Shown here: one piece after another, positions 26,310-33,921 of the stretch | Numbering within the stretch: position 1 is the first letter of the stretch | Layout of the letters: each line of letters starts with the position of its first letter | From: Halopenitus malekzadehii | GTDB taxonomy: Archaea > Halobacteriota > Halobacteria > Halobacteriales > Haloferacaceae | Reading direction: 5' to 3' | Assembly: GCF_900108505.1 (NCBI RefSeq) | Contig: NZ_FNWU01000002.1 | Coordinates: 62,001 to 126,000, forward strand | Length of the DNA stretch: 64,000 nucleotides | Made by a program: the position numbers and the translations under genes | The notes under the pieces: model-generated | Database searches by the model: none | What the model saw: only the letters and a program-made list of their open reading frames with translations | Told to the model about the DNA's origin: nothing

Positions 26310-28010
26310 ATGGTTGAATTCGGTGCCGCATCACTGATCCCACCCGTACTCGCGATCGCCTTGGCGATCGTGACTCGCAAGGCGGTACTGTCGCTGTTCT
26401 TGGGCATCTGGTCCGGGGGCGTGATTCAGGCCGGGGGACCGACCCTCCTCGGGGACCCCGTCGGGTGGGTCTCCGGGGTCGTCGCGGCCGGGTTCGGCTT
26501 CTTCCCGGCGTTCGACTGGATCATCGCGGCGATCGCCGGGGAGTTCCACGCGACGATCATCGTCTTCACGCTGCTTTTGGGATCGGGCGTGGCGATGGTC
26601 TGGAACCTCGGGGGGTCGTACGCGATCCGGGACTGGGCCCTCAAACGGCTCACGACCCAGCGAAAGGCCGGCGTCTCGATCGCCGTCCTCGGCGTGATCC
26701 TCTTTTTCGACGACTACGCCAACACCGCGATCGTCGGGAGTTCGATGAAAGACGTGTCGGATCGGTTGCGGATCTCCCGGGAGAAACTCTCCTATCTCGT
26801 CGACTCGACGGCGGCGCCGGTCGCGACGCTGGGGATCTCCTCGTGGGTCGCCTTTCAGCTATCGCTCATCAGTGACGGCTACGAGGCCGCGGGCGTGAGC
26901 GACCATCCCCCGGTGTTCGAGGTGTTCGTGAACTCGATCCCGTTCAACATGTACGCGATCCTCGCGATCGTGATGGTGTTCGTCATCGTCCTCTCGGGAC
27001 GGGACTACGGCGAGATGCTCACCGCCGAACACCGGTCGTGGTCCACCGGGAAGGTCAACCGCGAGGAGGCGCGGCCGATGCAGGACGTCGCCGCCGAACT
27101 GGGCGATCCGTCCGCGGCGAACCCGCGACTCATCAACTTCTTCGGTCCCGTCGCGGTGCTCATCGTCGTCACGCTCATCGGCGCGTTGTGGACCGGCGGG
27201 TTCACGCTCGGCGGGTTCCTTGCGGACCCGACCGGGGCCCTCTGGGACGGCGTCACCAATGCCGCCTACGACAAGGCGCTGTTGTACGGATCCTTCGCGA
27301 TGGTCGTCACCGGGTTCGTCCTCGGGAAGGTGTACGGGATCTTCGGGCTCGGCGAGGCCACGGACACGACGATCGACGGGTTCGGCATCATGTTGACCGC
27401 GGTCTCCATCCTCTCGCTCGCGTGGGGGATCGGCGAGGTGGTGAGCGCGCTCGGCACCGGCGAGTACGTCGCCGGCGTCGCCGAGGGCGTGGTGAACCCG
27501 GCCATCCTGCCCGCGCTCGTGCTGGTCATCGCGGCGTTCATGGCCTTCTCGACGGGGACCTCCTGGGGAACGATGGGCATTCTCACGCCGATCGTCATTC
27601 CCGTCGCGTGGTCGATCACCGGCGGCGGCGCCGCGGGCCACACCCTCGTCGCCGTGATGGTCGGAACGATCTTCTCCGGATCGATCTTCGGCGACCACAC
27701 CTCGCCGATCTCCGATACGACCGTTCTCTCCGCGACGTTCACCGGTGCCGACCTCATCGACCACGTCCGGACGCAGCTGTACTACGCCGGAACCGTCGGG
27801 ATCGTGGCGATCGTCCTCCTGCTCGTGTGGGGATACGTCGGCATCTCGCCGCTCGTGCTGCTCCCGATCGGCGCGGTCGTCCTCGTGGGTCTCGTCTACG
27901 GGCTCTCAGAGTTCGATGCACGTCGTCGCGGCATCTCGCCGATCGCCGCGAACACGCCACGCGAGGACGTTGAGGAAATGGATGCAGACGCGGACGCCGG
28001 AGCGGAGTGA
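26310..28010 (+). CDS. NhaC-family Na+/H+ antiporter
   Basis: 566 residues with about 12 membrane spans. Family wording includes VTRKAVLSLFLGIWSGG near the N-terminus, FFDDYANTAIVG (about 134) and the C-terminal SGSIFGDHTSPISDTTVLS (about 450), the ion-binding half-helix region of the NhaC/arginine-ornithine type transporters. The acidic tail (EEMDADADAGAE) is typical of halophiles. It would exchange Na+ for H+ or an amino acid across the membrane. It is monocistronic with its own TATA box. Confidence 0.9.
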   Translation: MVEFGAASLIPPVLAIALAIVTRKAVLSLFLGIWSGGVIQAGGPTLLGDPVGWVSGVVAAGFGFFPAFDWIIAAIAGEFHATIIVFTLLLGSGVAMVWNLGGSYAIRDWALKRLTTQRKAGVSIAVLGVILFFDDYANTAIVGSSMKDVSDRLRISREKLSYLVDSTAAPVATLGISSWVAFQLSLISDGYEAAGVSDHPPVFEVFVNSIPFNMYAILAIVMVFVIVLSGRDYGEMLTAEHRSWSTGKVNREEARPMQDVAAELGDPSAANPRLINFFGPVAVLIVVTLIGALWTGGFTLGGFLADPTGALWDGVTNAAYDKALLYGSFAMVVTGFVLGKVYGIFGLGEATDTTIDGFGIMLTAVSILSLAWGIGEVVSALGTGEYVAGVAEGVVNPAILPALVLVIAAFMAFSTGTSWGTMGILTPIVIPVAWSITGGGAAGHTLVAVMVGTIFSGSIFGDHTSPISDTTVLSATFTGADLIDHVRTQLYYAGTVGIVAIVLLLVWGYVGISPLVLLPIGAVVLVGLVYGLSEFDARRRGISPIAANTPREDVEEMDADADAGAE

Positions 28011-28406
28011 ACGGTCGGCGGAGACCAAACCGTTGGAGCGCTCGGGATATGGGGGGTCGGACGGCTTAAGGGCGTGTGGTCGTTATGAGGCGTACGCGCC
28101 TTCAGTCCCCGCCGGAGTATTCCCGACTGGGAGCGATGACCGAGCGGCGAACCCGGGCGCGGTACATCCCCGTCCGAGCGCGTTCGATCGCGTTCGGACC
28201 GTCCGCCGGAACGTCTCCGGCCGCCCGGCACGAGGGTTTCCCGGTCGACACGGCACGCCGCCGGAGATGAGACCGGTCGTTAGTGTTCCGGGCGAACATC
28301 CTTTCGATTGTATCGGTTCCAGGCTGAACTGATGTGCAGTAGTCCACCGAGAATCGCTCATTCGGAGAGGGAAAACGATAGGATGGTCGGATGTGAACCC
28401 CCGATA
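28011..28406. other. Intergenic region at the left edge of the toxin-antitoxin island
   Basis: About 395 bp. The left half is G+C-rich core and no gene is supported. At 28278-28299 it holds a partial copy of the island repeat (TTAGTGTTCCGGGCGAACAT). After about 28300 the composition becomes AT-richer, which marks the border of the accessory block. Confidence 0.5.
28278..28299 (+). repeat. Partial island repeat, copy A
   Basis: TAGTGTTCCGGGCGAACAT differs at one base from the right end of the three full copies (B, C, D). The left two-thirds of the element is missing or diverged here. It sits on the left border of the island, in the same orientation as the other copies. Confidence 0.5.
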
Positions 28407-28895
28407 ATGACCGACTCACTTTGGTATCCGTCGGTCGAAGACGTACTCGACATCCACGAAGATATTGTCTCAGAGTACTCAGACACCAACTCAGGCGTCC
28501 AGAGTCGCGGAGATATTGAATTCGCACTGGAGTACGTCAGCGAGGGGAGCTTCGGGTCAGTTCCGGAGACAATTCACGAGAAGGCGTTTCATCTGCTTCG
28601 GCTCCTCGTCGCCAACCACCCGTTCGTGGACGGTAACAAGCGCACCGCACTCAACACGACAACGGTGTTCTATCTACTCAACGGTCGCCAGTTCGAATAC
28701 GACAACGAAATCAGAGGAATACTGGCGAAGTTCGGCACCGACGAGAAGGCTGTCGATGAGGACGACGTACTCGAATATCTCCGAGCGCACACGTCCGAAG
28801 TCGATTTGAACGAAGTGGTCAAGCGATGGCGAGGCGACCTCGTTGAGTATGGACTTGAGCAGCTGTCCGATGAATCATCGGACCCGAACGATTAA
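28407..28895 (+). CDS. doc: Fic/Doc-family toxin (death-on-curing type)
   Basis: 162 residues from the ATG at 28407 (MTDSLWYPSV); 28383 is an alternative start. The Doc active-site motif HPFVDGNKRTA is intact at about residues 71-81 (the catalytic His and the phosphate-binding GNKR). The N-terminal helix with QSRGDIEFALEYV is also typical. Doc toxins phosphorylate elongation factor Tu and need a Phd-type antitoxin. No Phd gene lies upstream; a 46-codon gene follows instead. It is the first gene of the island and lies between repeat copies A and B. Confidence 0.85.
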   Translation: MTDSLWYPSVEDVLDIHEDIVSEYSDTNSGVQSRGDIEFALEYVSEGSFGSVPETIHEKAFHLLRLLVANHPFVDGNKRTALNTTTVFYLLNGRQFEYDNEIRGILAKFGTDEKAVDEDDVLEYLRAHTSEVDLNEVVKRWRGDLVEYGLEQLSDESSDPND

Positions 28896-28920
28896 CCGGA
28901 TTCGTGGTCAAGAGCGAGAT

Positions 28921-29061
28921 ATGGCGACGGAAGAGAAGACAGGCGAACGAACACCACTCGACGACGTGATGGATGACATTCGTCGAAAACTCGTGTTGCG
29001 CGTCGCCAAGGCTGATCGGGACGAACATCGTGATATTTACGATGCCCTCGAAAACGAATAG
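28921..29061 (+). CDS. Small acidic/basic protein after Doc, possible antitoxin
   Basis: 46 residues from the ATG at 28921 (MATEEKTGERTPLDDVMDD...). It is all helical in appearance, highly charged and has no DNA-binding motif that I recognise. It starts 25 bp after the Doc stop on the same strand. Antitoxins of Doc usually precede the toxin, so this is either an atypical partner or an unrelated small gene. It could also be longer at the N-terminus (in-frame ATG at 28843, inside doc). Confidence 0.45.
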   Translation: MATEEKTGERTPLDDVMDDIRRKLVLRVAKADRDEHRDIYDALENE

Positions 29062-29100
29062 CGTTCGTACGTCCGTCCCTTCTTGATTTGCAGAAACGTG

Positions 29101-29160
29101 AGTTTCACTTCCACCGAGCCTACTAGTAGTTTTTCGCCCGGTAGTGTTCCGGGCGTACAT
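29101..29160 (+). repeat. Island repeat, full copy B (60 bp)
   Basis: The element runs from AGTTTCACTTCCACCGAG to GTTCCGGGCGTACAT. It contains a 10-bp palindrome (CTACTAGTAG) and a hairpin (GCCCGG, loop TAGTGTT, CCGGGC). It ends 6 bp before the stop codon of the PemK-like gene. Copies C and D have the same orientation and near-identical sequence. Confidence 0.9.
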
Positions 29161-29166
29161 CTCGAA

Positions 29167-29496
29167 CTACTGTAGATACGTCTCCAGCGCGGTAACGACA
29201 TCCCTTACGAACTCGTCAGTGACACGTCCCTGCCACGCAACCAGGTCTTCGATACGGGGTGAATGAACCGCCCACGGAGAAATAAACGACTGTTGCGGTA
29301 CGCCACCAACCGTCCATACATCCGGTCCCAATTCGATTGAGTCCTCATATTCCTTCGTCGAGATGGCGACCGCGACGAATTGTTCGTCACTGAACGGATG
29401 CAAATCGTTGTTGACGATTAGCCACGGTCGTTGGTTATCGTCGCCCAGTTTGAATGGGTCCACGCTTCGAACCACGTCACCTTGCTCCGGCTGCAT
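29167..29496 (-). CDS. PemK/MazF-family toxin (mRNA interferase-like)
   Basis: 109 residues. The N-terminal pattern GDVVRSVDPFKLGDDNQRPW followed by LIVNND is the SH3-like barrel start of PemK/MazF proteins, with QRP at the expected place. VAVAIST and IELGPDVW continue the fold. These toxins are ribosome-dependent or independent endoribonucleases. The start codon directly follows the stop of the winged-helix gene upstream (29494-29499), so they form one operon. Its stop lies just beyond repeat copy B. Confidence 0.75.
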   Translation of the reverse strand: MQPEQGDVVRSVDPFKLGDDNQRPWLIVNNDLHPFSDEQFVAVAISTKEYEDSIELGPDVWTVGGVPQQSFISPWAVHSPRIEDLVAWQGRVTDEFVRDVVTALETYLQ

Positions 29497-29859
29497 TTAT
29501 TTGTCTCGCTCGCTGGGATGGGGTTCGTCGGGGGCAACGGCGTCCCACTCGTCCGGATTGATCCCCTCGTCTTCCCCATCCAGCCGTTCCGTGATGGCGT
29601 GAAGATCATAGGCGTCCCTCACCCGATCTAGATCCTCTGCTATCGCCCAGTACTCTCCTTTGTGTCTGATGAGGTTACGCTGCTTCAGTCGAGAGAGTGC
29701 AGTTCCGACTGTGTTCGGATCTTCGTTGATTCCGGTCGCAATCTCGGAACGAGTGAATGCGTTGTCTCTGTTCGTGTACAAATAGGTGAGCACCTGCTCG
29801 GGAACGCTCGGGCCGTTGGGCAGCGCACCAATTTCGAACTCTTCGATACGTACTGGCAT
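29497..29859 (-). CDS. Winged-helix DNA-binding protein, probable antitoxin of the PemK-like toxin
   Basis: 120 residues. A winged-helix fold is readable at about 18-80 (VPEQVLTYLYTN, then FTRSEIATGINEDPNTVGTALSRLKQRNLI, in part; the recognition helix is NTVGTALSRLKQ). An acidic C-terminal tail of about 30 residues follows and could wrap the toxin. It comes first in the operon and its stop touches the toxin start. TA-operon autoregulation through this protein is likely but not shown. Confidence 0.7.
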   Translation of the reverse strand: MPVRIEEFEIGALPNGPSVPEQVLTYLYTNRDNAFTRSEIATGINEDPNTVGTALSRLKQRNLIRHKGEYWAIAEDLDRVRDAYDLHAITERLDGEDEGINPDEWDAVAPDEPHPSERDK

Positions 29860-29942
29860 ACACTGTACTTAGTGTACTGACGTAAAGAATGTACTGCTGT
29901 ACTGGATCTGTCGTCGTGGCCGAATTCGACCGTAAAGAGTCG

Positions 29943-30002
29943 CGTTTCACTTCCACCGAGCCTACTAGTAGAAACTCGCCCGGTAGTGTTCCGGGCGTAC
30001 AT
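29943..30002 (+). repeat. Island repeat, full copy C (60 bp)
   Basis: Same as copy B apart from a few bases: after the CTACTAGTAG palindrome it reads GAAACTCG instead of TTTTTCG. This creates a further inverted pair GTTTC...GAAAC around the left half. It lies 25 bp beyond the stop of the DUF5615 gene at 30028. Confidence 0.9.
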
Positions 30003-30027
30003 TTCACATATTCTATGAAAGTAGTCT

Positions 30028-30369
30028 CTATAGCCAGTTCCGACTCACGTATTCGAGCGCCACCTCGGACTGGTCTATGTACTCTGAGAGTTCGTGTACG
30101 ATGTCTCCTACCTCTTGGGCCGAAAGTGTCTGGTCCTTCTGGAAGAGAACGCCAGCAGTATCTCCAATATCCAGCTGGGTAAAGAAGTCGTCATCTTGGG
30201 TGAGAATGAGGCGGTTTGTCTCGCGTCCGTACGCAGCGATCAACCCATCGCCAGCACCAAGGCCGAGTTCTTCGACATCTCCGATCCATTCGACATCGTG
30301 ACCGAGTTTCCGCAGGTAGTTGATCGTCGCCTGCTCGACGTTTTCGTCAGCGAGGATACGATACCCCAT
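30028..30369 (-). CDS. DUF5615 PIN-like protein (Mut7-C type), probable toxin
   Basis: 113 residues. The N-terminal acid motif RILADENVEQ and the central ILTQDDDFF carry the Asp residues expected of the Mut7-C/DUF5615 PIN-like nuclease fold. Such proteins are encoded next to DUF433 antitoxins, as here. The start overlaps the DUF433 stop by one base, which suggests coupled translation. It lies between repeat copies C and D. Confidence 0.8.
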   Translation of the reverse strand: MGYRILADENVEQATINYLRKLGHDVEWIGDVEELGLGAGDGLIAAYGRETNRLILTQDDDFFTQLDIGDTAGVLFQKDQTLSAQEVGDIVHELSEYIDQSEVALEYVSRNWL

Positions 30370-30650
30370 TAGTCACGTACATCGTCAGGATCGGTCGTCA
30401 AGTGGTCGTGTTTCTCGATTGCGGATTGCTGCTGGCGTTCGATCGTACGCATCTCTTCGGGATGGTCGTGATAGTACGTGAGCGCCCGATAGACATCGGC
30501 CACGTCTAAATCGTGGCGATCAGCGACCGTCCTCGGATCAAGCCCCCGTTCTTCGACCTGTTCTTTGATGAACTGAACAGTAATCCGGCGGCCTTCGAGA
30601 TGTGGCTCGTCGTGGAGTTCCCGCACGATACGTCTCGTTACTTGGCTCAT
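30369..30650 (-). CDS. DUF433 domain protein, probable antitoxin
   Basis: 93 residues. The pattern HLEGRRITVQFIKEQVEERG, followed by VADRHDLDVADVYRALTYYHDHPEEM, is the DUF433 helix-turn-helix fold (VapB-like/COG2442). DUF433 with DUF5615 is a recognised pairing of small prokaryotic toxin-antitoxin candidates. It is first in its operon. The first codons overlap the DUF5615 gene by one base at their junction. Confidence 0.8.
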   Translation of the reverse strand: MSQVTRRIVRELHDEPHLEGRRITVQFIKEQVEERGLDPRTVADRHDLDVADVYRALTYYHDHPEEMRTIERQQQSAIEKHDHLTTDPDDVRD

Positions 30651-30705
30651 ATCGCACGCTACGCCGCCATCGTACTTGAACGTCTGGACTGGATTTCTGC
30701 CCCGA

Positions 30706-30763
30706 TTTCACGTTCACTGAGCCTACTAGTAGAAACTCGCCCGGTAGTGTTCCGGGCGTACAT
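30706..30763 (+). repeat. Island repeat, full copy D (58 bp)
   Basis: It reads TTTCACGTTCACTGAGCCTA at its left end and is identical to copy C from GCCTACTAGTAG to GTACAT. It sits upstream of the DUF433 start on the opposite side of that operon, 92 bp from the stop of the next minus-strand gene. Confidence 0.88.
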
Positions 30764-30854
30764 CGACCTTTTGCGGGGCTCGCTCCGCTCGCTATGTGAC
30801 CGCGAACACGGGCCAGATTGTGGCCAGGGCGCACAGGTGTGCCCACGCAGCGGA

Positions 30855-31376
30855 TTATGTGGATTCGTCGGCGAGCCACCGCTGTAGCTCGGCTTCTTTC
30901 TCGTCGTAGACGCTCTCCGGGTGCCGGTCTTTTCCCTGACGTACGATGGCTTTGGTTTCCTTGAACAGCTGTTCGCAAAGCGATTCCAACTTCTCAGAAT
31001 CGGGTCGGGAATTGTCGTTCATTATCGGAAAGTTACTCCGTTCGGATCGGGACAGTTTCTGATAGAGCCCCCGGCTGAGCGGCTCGTAGAGATTGGCGAC
31101 CCGCTTCCAGTCTGCCGTTTCTTCCAATGACCGCTGTCGGAATTCTTCGTCGCTACAGACCTTCTCGGCGAAGTCCCATATGTACGCCTCAGTTTGCTCG
31201 TCGAAGTAGAACCACCGGTTTATCAGCCAGTCGTCGGTATCGACTGGCTTGACGATCAGCAAATGATCGCTACCAACCGGTCCACCCGTGTCAAACACTA
31301 ACGTCGCCTTACACCCGCTTATCGTTCGCTCATCTATCGTTTCACGCACAGAGGTGTTCCCCGCGCTATCACCCAA
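30855..31376 (-). CDS. Hypothetical 173-residue protein in the TA island
   Basis: Not recognised. The N-terminal half (about 20-75) has a beta pattern (CKATLVFDTGGP, HLLIVKPVD). The C-terminal half is helical and charged, with a cluster of Lys, Glu and Arg (KETKAIVRQGKDRH). No catalytic motif stands out. It follows repeat copy D on the same strand as the two TA operons, but no further repeat bounds it upstream and no partner gene is seen, so it may be an orphan or a host gene at the right-hand edge. Confidence 0.55.
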   Translation of the reverse strand: MGDSAGNTSVRETIDERTISGCKATLVFDTGGPVGSDHLLIVKPVDTDDWLINRWFYFDEQTEAYIWDFAEKVCSDEEFRQRSLEETADWKRVANLYEPLSRGLYQKLSRSERSNFPIMNDNSRPDSEKLESLCEQLFKETKAIVRQGKDRHPESVYDEKEAELQRWLADEST

Positions 31377-31670
31377 ATACGTCCGGAATAACGGTTGCTC
31401 ACGCCGACTCGATCAACGAAAGGCTACCCTTTCGTCGATACACTACCAGTATGTTTTTTTGCGAGAGTGGCAGCAATGTGTGAGGGTATCATAGAATACC
31501 TCACAGAATATTGTTTTCACTATTTTCTATCCGAATCACCAGGTACAACCAACCTGCTTAGCGACCGGACGATTCAACCAGATATCAATGAAACAATCAC
31601 CGTGAGAATGTTTCTATGATAGACTCTCTGAATTGAAACTATTATTACACTCCCCAGATTCTATAGTTAT
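31377..31670. other. AT-rich intergenic region with an imperfect inverted repeat
   Basis: About 290 bp, AT-rich, no gene. At 31479-31505 TGTGAGGGTATC...ATACCTCACA forms an imperfect inverted repeat (one bulged base). It lies between divergent genes, so it could be an operator or a short hairpin. The zincin start at 31671 is GTG; an ATG at 31669 is out of frame. Confidence 0.4.
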
Positions 31671-32828
31671 GTGTATTGGCGACAGACGTTATTGAGTTCC
31701 CTGTTTGCAGTTGTTGTCGGCTATCTCGTCTCTACTCAACAGGGAAATCTCTTCGTCGGGATCGGTAGTGGGGTTGCAGTCTATATCGCTCTCAGAGTGA
31801 TGATTGCAACCTTCTTCAGGACACGGTATTGGCTCTCGCGGGGGGGCCACAAGAGCCAATCCCGGAGTTGTCCAAACTGTGGGCAGTATATCCGACGGCA
31901 GTCTGGTAATTGGATACTTCGCTGTAAACGGTGTGGATGGACAGCTGGCTTTCCTATTCTCAGATGGTTCTACCACAGCGTTCCGGTAGTACAATTCCGA
32001 CGTAGTCTCGGTGGGAAACGCCTCCTTCTCCTTGTTCTTGGACTTGTTTTGATGGTAAGCGCCCCCACAATGGGTACCTTCAATTTTGACACCGATCTTG
32101 GTGGACCAACTGATACTGATGGGGACGGGTCGACGGATGAAGTCGATCTTGGTGGACCAACTGATACTGATGGGGACGGATTGACGGATGAAGTCGAATC
32201 TACGGGGAATGTTGACGGGTATCCCCTGCCGGAGGCTGACCAAGACCACAAAGACCTCTATATCCGGGTGTACGTCGGTAATGGGATCGAACCTTTGACA
32301 GATCAAGAGAAGGCTGATCTCCGAGAAATTTGGGCGGATATGCCAGTGTCGAACCAAAACGATGCAGAGGGAATTGACCTACATATTACTCAGGTACAAC
32401 TCTCACAGACAATCACGGCTAAGCTCAGTAACGAGTCGTTGCGAGATCAAGAAGAGCAAATCTACAAACAGCGGGTTCCAGAGACTGCACAATGTTCTGT
32501 TTATGCTGTGGTATTGGTAGACGCCACTGGTGACCCAGTGATTAGTGGCCGGGGCGCTTCCCCAGGATACGTCTCAATTGTGGACGGACACGCGACTCAA
32601 CGGTACAATACCGAATATACCGTCCGGACAACGATAATCACACATGAGCTACTACACAACGTCGTTGGCAGATTCGAGGACGGGTCATATCATACATCGG
32701 AAGGGTGGCTGACCAGGACTCCAGGAGAACACGGAACACAATTCTATATGAGTGATAAGACAGCTTCACACCTTTCCGAAAACGGATTTTCCGAATCGGA
32801 ATACTTTGAGAATGAAGTTTGTGGTTGA
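31671..32828 (+). CDS. Membrane-anchored zinc metalloprotease-like protein with zinc ribbon and Asp-rich repeats
   Basis: 385 residues from a GTG start. Membrane spans lie at about 5-45. A CxxC...CxxC zinc ribbon (CPNCGQ, CKRCGW, about 66-90) follows, then a third span (about 118-138). Two tandem 17-residue modules with DTDGDG (about 142-175) resemble thrombospondin type-3 or EF-like calcium repeats. The C-terminal domain has the zincin motif HELLH (325-329) followed by NVVGRF, with a His about 15 residues on (SYHTSEGW) as a possible third ligand. No signal peptide is needed because the first span acts as an anchor. Composition is AT-richer than the core. The substrate is unknown. Confidence 0.7.
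   Translation: MYWRQTLLSSLFAVVVGYLVSTQQGNLFVGIGSGVAVYIALRVMIATFFRTRYWLSRGGHKSQSRSCPNCGQYIRRQSGNWILRCKRCGWTAGFPILRWFYHSVPVVQFRRSLGGKRLLLLVLGLVLMVSAPTMGTFNFDTDLGGPTDTDGDGSTDEVDLGGPTDTDGDGLTDEVESTGNVDGYPLPEADQDHKDLYIRVYVGNGIEPLTDQEKADLREIWADMPVSNQNDAEGIDLHITQVQLSQTITAKLSNESLRDQEEQIYKQRVPETAQCSVYAVVLVDATGDPVISGRGASPGYVSIVDGHATQRYNTEYTVRTTIITHELLHNVVGRFEDGSYHTSEGWLTRTPGEHGTQFYMSDKTASHLSENGFSESEYFENEVCG
32094..32195 (+). repeat. 51-bp tandem duplication coding the Asp-rich repeat
   Basis: Units 32094-32144 and 32145-32195 differ at only two or three bases. Each codes 17 residues of the form DLGGPTDTDGDG plus STDEV or LTDEV. The DNA identity is higher than protein selection would need, so the duplication is recent. 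Confidence 0.9.
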
Positions 32829-32861
32829 ATGATCATTCCCGACACAGTACTAATCAATCCG

Positions 32862-33668
32862 CTAATATTCTAAATACACCGTCACACCGAGTGCTACCCA
32901 GCCCAGACCAAATGGGACGAAGAGTGTGTTTGTACTGACGACGATCCGTCCGAGTGCGATTGGAAGGTCAAAAACGAGGTTGCTCACGATCACACCCAGT
33001 GGGAGAATTGGTGCAAGAAGGAGCAGCCACGCCGTCGCAGCGGGACAGTTCTCAATCCGGCGAAGTGCAAAACCGATGCAGCCTGCTCCGACGACAGTGA
33101 ACACCAATCCAGAGACGGTGGCCATCGAAAGGACGAGCTCTGCGGGATCCGCTCCAGATGCGGGAACCGATCGGAACCCACTCGCAACGAACAGCACACC
33201 ACGTCGAATCAGTAATCCAGTGATGAGAAGCATCCCCACCGCAGTCATCCCGACGGCGGCGCGACCGAACCGGCTGAACTGCTCTTTGAACGTCGTGTAG
33301 ACGCCGACTAGACTCACGAGCAACAGGACCCATCCAGCGAGTGACCTCACGTCAAAGACGCTCGTGGCGTACGGTCGCGTTCCCAGAACGGCAGTCCGTA
33401 TCCACGGGATTCCGAGTACACCAATTGTGCCGATTACGCCAGTGATCCCACTCCACGGAAGCCATCGATGAACCCGGTCAGCAGTCTGTTGTTGCGGGAG
33501 TAGCAGCAACGTGTCGGTATGTCCGAGGGAGAAACCCGGCGGATCGAACACGAACTGATGCGCGAGCCCACACCCGTGGCCGCCGAATCGGCGTCCGTCA
33601 GGTGTACGCCCTTGTCGAAGGACGCGGTGAATAACGAAGCAGATGTCCTTCCGTACGCCCGAGACCAC
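32862..33668 (-). CDS. Multi-span membrane protein, start uncertain
   Basis: Up to 268 residues. Six or so hydrophobic spans begin only at about residue 70 (WSGITGVIGTIGVLGI), while the first 50-65 residues are not conserved in style and overlap a likely pseudogene. The true start is probably downstream of 33668 and may be an alternative codon around residue 50. Arg/Gly loops and a C-terminal GWVALGVTVYLEY end are typical of haloarchaeal orphan membrane proteins. It is convergent with the zincin gene, 33 bp apart. Function unknown. Confidence 0.55.
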   Translation of the reverse strand: MVSGVRKDICFVIHRVLRQGRTPDGRRFGGHGCGLAHQFVFDPPGFSLGHTDTLLLLPQQQTADRVHRWLPWSGITGVIGTIGVLGIPWIRTAVLGTRPYATSVFDVRSLAGWVLLLVSLVGVYTTFKEQFSRFGRAAVGMTAVGMLLITGLLIRRGVLFVASGFRSVPASGADPAELVLSMATVSGLVFTVVGAGCIGFALRRIENCPAATAWLLLLAPILPLGVIVSNLVFDLPIALGRIVVSTNTLFVPFGLGWVALGVTVYLEY

Positions 33669-33755
33669 GAATTGATCGTCGTGACGAGCGACCTGAAAGA
33701 CTTCGATGGGTTACTTCCGATTCTATCGTCTATGTTCGTAGAACTATCAGACTAA
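33639..33755 (+). pseudogene. C-terminal remnant of a PIN-like (DUF5615/VapC-type) toxin
   Basis: The open stretch reads ADVLPYARDHELIVVTSDLKDFDG, then LLPILSSMFVE (in parts), which is how the end of PIN-like toxins looks (a catalytic Asp in TSDLKDF). Nothing like a PIN N-terminus is present upstream in any frame. It overlaps the uncertain 5' end of the membrane-protein frame on the other strand. Probably the leftover of another TA module at the right edge of the island. Confidence 0.4.
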
Positions 33756-33921
33756 AAACACCGTGAAAATTGTATCCGACCACGCCTTTATTGGAGTGTA
33801 TCTCTTTTTCGCGGACACACGTGAACGACCGCCCAATCGTCGCTGATTCGTTGTTCGTCTCGGAGTTCGATGTTGCGGGATCGGGTGCCCGGAAGTGCCG
33901 TGCAGGCGTCGAGACACGGTA

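Noticed and set aside
28278..30763. A standard integron
   Set aside because: No integron integrase is visible, and the repeat lacks the usual attC core words, so only an integron-like idea is kept.
31479..31505. A strong transcription terminator
   Set aside because: The inverted repeat is imperfect and lies between divergent genes, so termination is unlikely; it is listed only as an intergenic feature.
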